A DNA stretch of 36,882 bases from Kineosporia babensis. GTDB lineage: Bacteria > Actinomycetota > Actinomycetes > Actinomycetales > Kineosporiaceae. A program made the translations under genes and the position numbers. Position 1 is the stretch's first letter; every line of letters begins with the position of its first letter. The stretch is from positions 1 to 36,882 of the forward strand of contig NZ_JAJOMB010000040.1 in NCBI RefSeq assembly GCF_021129305.1, read 5' to 3'. This document shows, piece after piece, positions 26,908 to 33,147 of the stretch. The notes below the pieces were generated by a model. The model did no database searches. It was not told where the DNA came from and saw nothing but the letters and a program-made list of their open reading frames with translations.

Positions 26908-27237
26908 ATGGTCCTACGGGCGGCGAATCTTGCCGGGGTGGCGGATAAGCGCACCATCGACGAGGCGAACTTTCATCTGGCGTTGCAATCCATCCGCGAA
27001 CGCTTCCCCACCGGTATCCGAGCGACGTTCGAGTCCAGCGACCAGGGGTTTTACGGGTTTTGGCTGCGTGAGGTGCAGGACGCCGAGGGGCGCAACGTGT
27101 TCAACGCGGCCGAACCTCACGACTGGCAGGAGTACCTCGACGACCTGGACTGGGACGGGGTGATGCAGGAGGACGAGCACGGGCGGGCCGAGATCCTGCT
27201 CAGCGCGATCCGTGGGGAGGGTGACATCGATGCGTGA
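26908..27237 (+). CDS. Hypothetical acidic protein, 109 aa
   Basis: I do not recognise this protein. It is acidic, especially at the end (EYLDDLDWDGVMQEDEHG), with no membrane segment or signal peptide. ATG 26908 has GAGAGA just upstream. It overlaps the next gene by eight bases, so the two form a small operon behind the hairpin leader and divergent from the XRE/DUF397 pair, which may regulate it (inference). Confidence 0.7.
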   Translation: MVLRAANLAGVADKRTIDEANFHLALQSIRERFPTGIRATFESSDQGFYGFWLREVQDAEGRNVFNAAEPHDWQEYLDDLDWDGVMQEDEHGRAEILLSAIRGEGDIDA

Positions 27238-27559
27238 AAAGCGGCATCCGGCTGGGCATCACTGGGAGCGGACCTCGATCGTGGACGAGGAGGCCATCGA
27301 TCACGAGCGTCAGATCGGATTGGTGCGTGGAGTGGGTAACGACATCGTGCGGGTGCGGGTGGCCCAGCGCGAAGACTTCGACCTGCTCGTGGAGCCGGTG
27401 ACCAGGCGGGCCAGCGCTCCGCGGATCACGCTGGGCGAGACGTTCGAGCTGACGCCGGCCCAGGCCCGTGAGCTGGCCGCCGTGCTGGTCCAGGCCGCTC
27501 AGCACGCCGAGGATCCGACGGCGGCACCGTGGCGGCCGAGGCTGGTGTCTGAAGGGTAG
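27230..27559 (+). CDS. Hypothetical protein, 109 aa
   Basis: Not recognised. It contains WERTSIVDEEAIDHERQIGL, a middle with VRVRVAQREDFDLLVEPV and a helical C-terminus ELTPAQARELAAVLVQAAQ. ATG 27230 has GGGAGG upstream inside the end of the preceding gene; an in-frame GTG at 27212 is less likely. It is soluble and probably cytoplasmic. Convergent with the GlxA-type regulator, whose stop is only seven bases away. Confidence 0.7.
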   Translation: MREKRHPAGHHWERTSIVDEEAIDHERQIGLVRGVGNDIVRVRVAQREDFDLLVEPVTRRASAPRITLGETFELTPAQARELAAVLVQAAQHAEDPTAAPWRPRLVSEG

Positions 27560-27566
27560 CGGTCTA

Positions 27567-28580
27567 CTACTCGGCGGGCAGGAGGCGCGGGGTGGTGTCC
27601 GGGGCGAAGCGTTTCCGGTACTCCGAGGGCGCTACGCCCACATGTTTCTGGAAGAGAAGGCGAAGGTTGGCGTCGGTGCCCAGGCCTGCCTTGCGGGCGA
27701 CAAGGTTCATGCTCAGATCGCTCTGCTCGATCAGCCGGCAGGCCAGGGCAACCCGCTGCGCTGTCACCCAGGCCATGGGGGTGCTGCCGATCTCGTCGCG
27801 GAATCTGCGGTGGAGGGCTCGCGGGCTCATCTGGCCTTGTCTGGCCATCGCCTCAACGGTGAGTTTGAGCGGCAGGCGTTCGTTGGCCCACTGGAGAACG
27901 GGAGCGAGCGGGCTTTCCGTCGGCTCTGGCATCACGTGCTGGACCACCTGCTGCTGCGCACCGTCCCGGAAGGACGCGAACACCAGGCGTCGGCCAACGT
28001 GGCTGGCGATCTCCGCCCCGTGGTCGGTCCGGACGATGTGCAGGGCCAGGTCGAAGGATGCCGCTCCACCGGCTGAGGTCAGTACGTCGCCCTCGTCCAC
28101 GAAGAGAACATCGGGCGCCACGTGCACTGCCGGATACTGATTTCGCAGCTCGTCGACCAGTTGCCAGTGGACCGCGACCTTTCGTCCTTCCAGCACGCCT
28201 GCCTCGGCCAGTACGAAAGCACCGCTGCACAGCCCCACCAGACGTGCGCCGCGAGCGTGGGCGCGCCGAATTGCCTGGAGAATGGCCGGGTTCGAGGCGG
28301 TTCCTGTTTCAGGCCGGTTCGGGACGATGATGGTGTCGGCGCTGTCGATGTCGACCAGGCGGCCTGGGGCCCGAATCTGGAAGAGGCCGTCGCGCATGGT
28401 CACCGAATCGTCCGCCGCGACCACGGTGAGCCGGTACAGGTCCCGTTCCAGTTCCGGGTACGGGCGAGGCCCGAAGATCTCGCAGGCACAGCCGACTTCG
28501 AACGGGTTCGAGTTCTTGTCCAGGAGCAGCGCCACCCGGCGTACGTCTCCAGGGAAGGGATTCCGGGCCTTGGGCGTCAC
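27567..28580 (-). CDS. GlxA-family AraC-type regulator with DJ-1/PfpI domain
   Basis: A 337-aa regulator. The N-terminal DJ-1/PfpI-like domain has RVALLLDKNSNPFEVGCACE and the nucleophile-elbow Cys in GLCSGAFVLAEAG near residue 118. The C-terminus is an AraC/XylS double helix-turn-helix: MSPRALHRRFRDEIGSTP and the second helix pair LGTDANLRLLFQKHVGVAPSEYRKRF. Such proteins sense small metabolites and activate neighbouring genes. It is divergent from a DJ-1/PfpI enzyme, so that gene is the likely target. GTG start at 28580; ribosome site weak. Confidence 0.9.
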   Translation of the reverse strand: MTPKARNPFPGDVRRVALLLDKNSNPFEVGCACEIFGPRPYPELERDLYRLTVVAADDSVTMRDGLFQIRAPGRLVDIDSADTIIVPNRPETGTASNPAILQAIRRAHARGARLVGLCSGAFVLAEAGVLEGRKVAVHWQLVDELRNQYPAVHVAPDVLFVDEGDVLTSAGGAASFDLALHIVRTDHGAEIASHVGRRLVFASFRDGAQQQVVQHVMPEPTESPLAPVLQWANERLPLKLTVEAMARQGQMSPRALHRRFRDEIGSTPMAWVTAQRVALACRLIEQSDLSMNLVARKAGLGTDANLRLLFQKHVGVAPSEYRKRFAPDTTPRLLPAE

Positions 28581-28730
28581 CGGATACTTGTATCAAACGC
28601 GGTTGACCGGGCTGCGGGATCCTTGCGTTGTCTGGCACTTCTGCTGCTTCCACCGGTGCGTATCAGCCTTCAGGATCGTGGGCACGGCGTTCCTGCCGTT
28701 CTCATCTGCACCACTTCTGGAGCCTCCGCC
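28581..28730. promoter_or_regulatory. Divergent promoter region between the GlxA-type regulator and the PfpI gene
   Basis: 150 bases separate the two divergent starts and must contain both promoters and probably the operator of the AraC-type regulator. I cannot assign exact boxes. GGAGCC at 28719-28724 could serve as a ribosome site for the PfpI gene. Confidence 0.4.
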
Positions 28731-29369
28731 ATGAACATTGCTGTCGCCCTCTTCCCCCGGGTCACCGCGCTCGACGCGATCGGTCCGTACGAGACCCTGC
28801 AGCGGCTTCCCGAGACCACCGTCACCTTCGTGGGCCATCAGCGGGGAGAGGTCAGGACCGACAACGGCGAGCTCGGGCTGATCGTGGACAAGACGTTCGA
28901 CGAGGTCACTGCTCCCGACGTTGTGATCATTCCTGGCGGGATCGGTATCGTCGATCTTCTGGAGGACGAAGCGGCCCTCAACTGGGTCCGAACCACCCAC
29001 TCCACGAGCCGTTTCACCACTTCGGTATGCAGCGGTTCCCTCCTCCTGGCAGCCGCCGGTCTGCTGCCTGGGATGCTCGCCACCACCCACTACACGCTCG
29101 TGGACCGACTGGCCGCTCTCGGCGCGATCCCCACCGAGGAGCGGGTCGTCATACATCTCAAGCAGCGCATCATCACGTCGGCCGGGGTGTCGTCCGGGAT
29201 CGATATGGCCCTTCACCTGGCCGAGTTGCTCACCGACTCGGTGACCGCCCAGGCCATGCAGCTGATGGTGGAGTACGACCCGCAGCCGCCCTTCGACGCC
29301 GGCAGCACGCGCAAGGCGAGCGCTGCCGTGCAGGATCGCGCCGCTGAACTGTTCAAGATCAAAGACTGA
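28731..29369 (+). CDS. DJ-1/PfpI family protein (isonitrile hydratase-like)
   Basis: A 212-aa single-domain DJ-1/PfpI protein. It has ALFPRVTALDAIGPYETLQR at the start, the IIPGG turn near 65, the nucleophile Cys in VCSGSLLLAAAGLL near 100 and ITSAGVSSGIDMALHLAELL near 145. This pattern matches the isonitrile hydratase (InhA)-like branch rather than the glyoxalase branch. The exact substrate cannot be told. ATG 28731 is chosen because the fold begins there, although the frame is open far upstream. It is probably controlled by the divergent GlxA-type regulator. Confidence 0.88.
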   Translation: MNIAVALFPRVTALDAIGPYETLQRLPETTVTFVGHQRGEVRTDNGELGLIVDKTFDEVTAPDVVIIPGGIGIVDLLEDEAALNWVRTTHSTSRFTTSVCSGSLLLAAAGLLPGMLATTHYTLVDRLAALGAIPTEERVVIHLKQRIITSAGVSSGIDMALHLAELLTDSVTAQAMQLMVEYDPQPPFDAGSTRKASAAVQDRAAELFKIKD

Positions 29370-29479
29370 TTGAGGACGTCCGTCCGCCTCCCGCAGGACC
29401 GTCGCCGGTGCTGTAGTCACCGAGGGCTTCCCTAACGTCGGGCTTGCTTCGAATCGGCCACTGCGGGAGTGAGAAGGTC

Positions 29480-30049
29480 ATGCGACAGGTACCCAGGTCC
29501 GGTGTCCGGATGGTCCTTGGTGTGTTGCTGCTGGCGGGCTGTGCTCAGGCTGGGAGCCCTTCGGCCGAGGGGCAGTTGCTGGCCGAGCACGGCCTGTCCG
29601 GGCTGGATGCTCGCGCGGTGATCGAGCGCCTGGAGTCGCAAACTCTCAACGAACGTCCCGGTGACCTGCGAGCGTCGGTGGGCACCGACGTCCTCAAGCT
29701 CTCTGACCAGGACGGCAACGAAACGTCCCTGCCGATGCCGGAGACCGAGTTCTACCTCTCGTTGGCGCCCTACGCCGAGGAGACGCACGAGTGCTTCAAC
29801 CACAGCCTCACCACCTGCAAGGGCGAGCTGCGCAACGAGGACATCACCGTTCGCGTCGTCGCGGACGGCGAAAGCCGGCCTCTGGTCGATCAGAACGCGC
29901 GAACTGGGGACAACGGGTTCGCCGGCATCTGGTTGCCCCGGGATCTCGCGGGCACCATCGAGGTGGAGCACGACGGGCTCAGCGCCAGCGGGAAAGTGTC
30001 TACCGGCAGCCAGGATCCGACCTGCGTGACCACGCTCAAGCTGGCCTGA
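29480..30049 (+). CDS. cueP: CueP-like copper-binding lipoprotein
   Basis: A 189-aa exported protein of the CueP family, which binds copper outside the membrane. A signal peptide with lipobox LLLAGC lies in the first 22 residues, so it is likely a lipoprotein. Family hallmarks: LLAEHGLSGLDARAVIERL, FYLSLAPYAEETHECF, SLTTCKGELRNEDI, DNGFAGIWLPRDL and DPTCVTTLKL. The three copper-ligand cysteines (C-x8-C plus the C-terminal Cys) are all present. ATG 29480 follows GAGAAGG. No copper ATPase or CueR-type regulator is beside it. It is convergent with the CPBP gene six bases away. Confidence 0.88.
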   Translation: MRQVPRSGVRMVLGVLLLAGCAQAGSPSAEGQLLAEHGLSGLDARAVIERLESQTLNERPGDLRASVGTDVLKLSDQDGNETSLPMPETEFYLSLAPYAEETHECFNHSLTTCKGELRNEDITVRVVADGESRPLVDQNARTGDNGFAGIWLPRDLAGTIEVEHDGLSASGKVSTGSQDPTCVTTLKLA

Positions 30050-30055
30050 GCCGCA

Positions 30056-30745
30056 CTACCCCAGCAGCACCACGAACATGATGCTCGTAATGCCGTTGTA
30101 GACCGCGTGCACCAGGAAGCTGGGCCAGATCGAGGCGGTCTTGCGGAACAGGATCGCGCTGATCACGCCGACCACGAAGGCCACCGGCAGGATGATGTTG
30201 ATTCCGTGGGCCAGCGCGAAGAGCCCGGAACTGACCAGCACACTGATCGCGGCGCCGTAGCGGTTCAGGGCGTTGGCGATCACGCCGCGGAACATGAGTT
30301 CCTCTCCGAACGGGGTCAGCACCGCACCGGCCAGCAGAGTGACGATCAGAGCGAGCGCACCGCCGTTGGCTGCGGCCTGGTAGCCGGCCTGCGGCGTGTC
30401 GTTACCGAAGATCGCGTCGTAGGCCACCGCAACCACCACGTTCAGCAGGTACGCCAGCACGCCCGCGCCGACACCGATGGCCAGCCACTTCCGGCTCACC
30501 CGGCGGAAACCGAAGGCCGCCAGGTTACGGATCCGGATTACGAACGCGGCCGCGAACCCGGCCAGGCCGACCGCGCCGGAGACCACGAAGGCCGCGATAC
30601 CGGCATAGACCTGCTGGTCAGCGGGAATCGAGACGAGCCAGAGGCCACCGGCGACCATGGCCACCATGAAGCCTACGAAGCAGGCCGCAATCTCCGTCCA
30701 GCCAGGACGCAGGGAAGTAGACGGGCGAACCGGGGTGTCGAGCAT
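30056..30745 (-). CDS. CPBP family intramembrane metalloprotease
   Basis: A 229-aa polytopic membrane protein of the CPBP (Abi/CaaX-like) family. Catalytic motifs: FGEELMFRGVIANAL (EExxxR), FALAHGINI (FxxxH) and HAVYNGI (HxxxN). About six hydrophobic segments are visible, the first at CFVGFMVAMVAGGLWLV. ATG 30745 follows GGAAGG at about 11 bases; an in-frame ATG at 30772 would add nine residues. It is divergent from a TetR regulator with palindromic operators in the gap, so it is probably repressed by that protein. In bacteria such proteases can process signals or give self-immunity to peptides; the role here is unknown. Confidence 0.88.
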   Translation of the reverse strand: MLDTPVRPSTSLRPGWTEIAACFVGFMVAMVAGGLWLVSIPADQQVYAGIAAFVVSGAVGLAGFAAAFVIRIRNLAAFGFRRVSRKWLAIGVGAGVLAYLLNVVVAVAYDAIFGNDTPQAGYQAAANGGALALIVTLLAGAVLTPFGEELMFRGVIANALNRYGAAISVLVSSGLFALAHGINIILPVAFVVGVISAILFRKTASIWPSFLVHAVYNGITSIMFVVLLG

Positions 30746-30774
30746 GGGGACCAGCGCCTTCCGAAGGAGCATTA

Positions 30775-30814
30775 GTACGGCGTACCGGCACACCGTACCA
30801 GTACGGCGTACTGG
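30775..30814. promoter_or_regulatory. TetR operators between the divergent CPBP and TetR genes
   Basis: A perfect 17-base palindrome CCAGTACGGCGTACTGG lies at 30798-30814, 13 bases before the TetR start. Its core GTACGGCGTAC is repeated at 30775-30785, and GGTACGCCG-type half sites lie between. Two operator copies in a divergent promoter gap are typical of TetR autoregulation plus control of the neighbour. Confidence 0.75.
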
Positions 30815-30827
30815 TAGGTTCTCCTCC

Positions 30828-31412
30828 ATGGATCGACGCGAGCTGATCATCGACGCGGCCCTGCAAGTCGCCACCACAGAAGGATTCGGCGCGCTCAGCG
30901 TGCGCTCGGTCGCGGCGGCCGCCGGAATCGGCCCGACCACCCTGCGCCACTACTTCCCCACTCAGGCACTGCTGTACGAGGCCCTCAGCTCAAGGTTCGT
31001 GATGCGCGCCCTGAGCGACCTCGACATCGCCGACCAGACGCGTCCTCCAGTTGAACGCCTTCACGAATGCCTGATCCAGTTCCTCCCCGGCACGCAGGAC
31101 GTACGCCTGGAACTGTTCGGCTGGTTCGAGGTGCACCGCCACGCGGTCGGGCCGGACGCCAACGAAGGCGCCCGCGTGCTACTTCAAGCCGCGCGCCGCC
31201 AGTCCGGCGAAACAGTGCGCCGCTGGCTCGATCTCCTGGTCGAAGAGGGCCACACCCTCACTCGCGACCCCGACGTGATCATCCAGGACTTCCTGGCTCT
31301 GCTCGCAGGCCTGCACATGACCATGCTGATCGAGATCGAGCAGAACCGGCTACCGGCCGCGATCGAGACCTTGCGCTGGTTCAGTCGCCAGACGATCAAA
31401 TCCTCCACCTGA
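30828..31412 (+). CDS. TetR-family transcriptional regulator
   Basis: A 194-aa TetR regulator. The DNA-binding domain is clear: RRELIIDAALQVATTEGFGA, then VRSVAAAAGIGPTTLRHYFP as the helix-turn-helix (residues about 25-47). The helical C-terminus is a divergent ligand pocket with LFGWFEVHRHAVG. ATG 30828 directly follows CTCCTCC; the longer open frame upstream crosses the operators and is rejected. It likely represses itself and the CPBP gene through the GTACGGCGTAC sites. Confidence 0.92.
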   Translation: MDRRELIIDAALQVATTEGFGALSVRSVAAAAGIGPTTLRHYFPTQALLYEALSSRFVMRALSDLDIADQTRPPVERLHECLIQFLPGTQDVRLELFGWFEVHRHAVGPDANEGARVLLQAARRQSGETVRRWLDLLVEEGHTLTRDPDVIIQDFLALLAGLHMTMLIEIEQNRLPAAIETLRWFSRQTIKSST

Positions 31413-31759
31413 GGCAGATCACGTGGTTACGGGAACCCGGGCGGTCGTTTTATCGCGCCGCCCACAACAACCTGGCCCACCCCTCGGGACCAGCCTCATC
31501 GCTGCTTAGTCTTCTCAAGACCGTCCGAGAGAAGCTCAGTAATGAACTCAGTGTGAGAACTTCTGTCCTACCGAAGTTGCGTGCCACCCGTCACGGCGCT
31601 GCGCTATCCCCTCCAGAGCATCACCTTGTGCCTACGGTCAATCACTCCTGCGACTACGCTGCGCCACGAACCGCTGCTCGGGATGGCTCACACTCTCGAA
31701 CCTCCGAAATAAGACACAAACCGGCCAGCAAGCCAACTGTGCCGCCATGACCTATCCAG
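31413..31759. other. Intergenic region between TetR and immunity genes
   Basis: About 350 bases with convergent flanking genes. I see no convincing gene, RNA or terminator. Base composition falls from G/C-rich to mixed toward the right, marking the edge of the toxin/immunity segment. Confidence 0.4.
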
Positions 31760-32059
31760 TTACAAAAATTCCAGGACAAGACCGTCGAGCAGCGTCAGAA
31801 CCTCATCCGCGCTGGAAGCTCTCGAGTGGCGTTCCAGAAGCATTTCACCTGCCTCATAACTGCCGACCTGTACAAAAACTTCCCCGGATTCCCAGACAAT
31901 AAGTCTGGCTGAGCGGATAGGGCTGTCTATGGCGACCCACGATGACCGCCTTACCTCGGCTTGCTTGTCGTACTCCAGCTCAGCTTCAAGCCCTCGTGTA
32001 GCTAGATCATTGGTCTTTTGTTCAAGCCACGATGCGAGCATCGCACCAAATTCTGTCAT
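31760..32059 (-). CDS. Small protein, possible TriTu-like immunity protein
   Basis: A 99-aa acidic protein: MTEFGAMLASWLEQKTNDL at the start, VAIDSPIRSARLIVWESGEV in the middle and EVLTLLDGLVLEFL at the end. The WESGEV segment and length resemble the TriTu family of predicted immunity proteins; I am not certain. It is the last gene of the minus-strand toxin cluster, 28 bases after the zinc-ribbon gene, and is A+T-richer than the chromosome around it, as immunity genes often are. Confidence 0.6.
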   Translation of the reverse strand: MTEFGAMLASWLEQKTNDLATRGLEAELEYDKQAEVRRSSWVAIDSPIRSARLIVWESGEVFVQVGSYEAGEMLLERHSRASSADEVLTLLDGLVLEFL

Positions 32060-32087
32060 GATTTTCTCGACATTGACTCAATACCTA

Positions 32088-32594
32088 TCAGGGAGACGGT
32101 ACTAGGCTCAGGTCGCGGGATGCCCAGAAAAAAATATGCACGGTCCGCATGCCAAGTCTATGGCCGCAGTTGGGGCAAGAATCTCCCCCCTCTTGACCCG
32201 CGATCCATTCCAAGGATTCTGTTCTGAAAATGGAGTTGCCATCCTGCCATTTGAGGAGATCGAATTTGACAAGGCAATTCTGGCATAGCATAGACGCTCT
32301 TTCCACAGGAATGGCACCCATAAAGTCTTCGTCGCTTGCAATTCCTGCCGCTACTCTGGCATCCAGCTCGATGAGATCCTTTCCGTCTGGCCAGAACAGG
32401 TGGATAAGTATGCCTAGAGATCCCGGCCGAGGAAACGCCACCATATGGCGGGTCCGGGAGATGTCCATATTATGGATCAGTTCCAGCATATCGGGGTCGG
32501 TAAACCGTACCCCGTCCTCCACGGTAGCGCCGGGAGGAAGATAGATTATCGAGACTCCGCCCAGAGCGATCCTCTCGTTAGCCATACCGCTCAT
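32088..32594 (-). CDS. Zinc-ribbon protein, paralogue 2 (probable immunity protein)
   Basis: A 168-aa protein homologous along its whole length to the next gene upstream (32644-33147). Shared elements: YLPPGA near the start, a D-x-x-RTR segment, HLFWPDGKDL (HLFWTDDTDL in the paralogue), the run DEDFMGAIPVER, and two CxxC pairs (CQNC, CPNC) that should hold zinc, with FDLLKW after the first. No enzyme motif seen. Function unknown. The position downstream of an RHS toxin suggests immunity, either a spare or diverged copy. Confidence 0.65.
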   Translation of the reverse strand: MSGMANERIALGGVSIIYLPPGATVEDGVRFTDPDMLELIHNMDISRTRHMVAFPRPGSLGILIHLFWPDGKDLIELDARVAAGIASDEDFMGAIPVERASMLCQNCLVKFDLLKWQDGNSIFRTESLEWIAGQEGGDSCPNCGHRLGMRTVHIFFWASRDLSLVPSP

Positions 32595-32643
32595 TAGATC
32601 CCGTGACGCTCATCAGCGAGTTCTCTCAGCCCTCATAACCGCG

Positions 32644-33147
32644 TCACACCGATCCCCGGACAGTCCCGCCGTCTTCAGGAGGCGTCCACGAAAAGACGTA
32701 CACAGCCTTCGCATGGATGTCATTGCCGCAGTGCGGGCATTCCTTTAGGTAATTCTGCCGCTTATCTCTTTCTATGAAGTCACTTTTAAGTAGTGGGTTC
32801 GTCAACTGCCACTTCAGAAGGTCAATATGAGTTCCGCATCGCCTGCACTTGATATCCATCCTCTCGACCGGTATGGCGCCAAAGAAGTCGCGGTCAGTCA
32901 CCTGCCCAGCGGCAACCTTCAAGTCCAGCTGTTCAAGATCGGTATCGTCAGTCCAAAACAGATGGGCCACAATTGACGGCATAGGACGATGCCAGTGTTC
33001 AATGACTTGACGCGTTCTGGCGGGATCCATGTCGTCGATGAGCCTCAAACGTTCGCGACCATATATATTTGCACTGTCCGCTGGCTCGGCCCCAGGTGGA
33101 AGATACGTGACCGATGTTCCGTCGATCTTGATCTCATAGCCGTTCAT
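32644..33147 (-). CDS. Zinc-ribbon protein, paralogue 1 (probable cognate immunity protein)
   Basis: A 167-aa protein whose ATG overlaps the RHS toxin stop (ATGA), so it is made coupled to the toxin. It shows YLPPGAEPADS, MDPARTRQVIEHW, HLFWTDDTDLEQLDLKVAAG, FFGAIPVERMDIKCRRCG, HIDLLKWQ and ECPHCGNDIHAKAVYVFSW, giving a two-CxxC zinc ribbon. I do not recognise a named family. Coupling to the toxin makes it the best candidate for the cognate immunity protein; this is inference from gene order. Confidence 0.68.
   Translation of the reverse strand: MNGYEIKIDGTSVTYLPPGAEPADSANIYGRERLRLIDDMDPARTRQVIEHWHRPMPSIVAHLFWTDDTDLEQLDLKVAAGQVTDRDFFGAIPVERMDIKCRRCGTHIDLLKWQLTNPLLKSDFIERDKRQNYLKECPHCGNDIHAKAVYVFSWTPPEDGGTVRGSV

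Noticed and set aside
31067-31750. 227-codon plus-strand frame after the TetR start
   Set aside because: Its first half is an alternate frame of the TetR gene and the rest lacks any motif or ribosome site.
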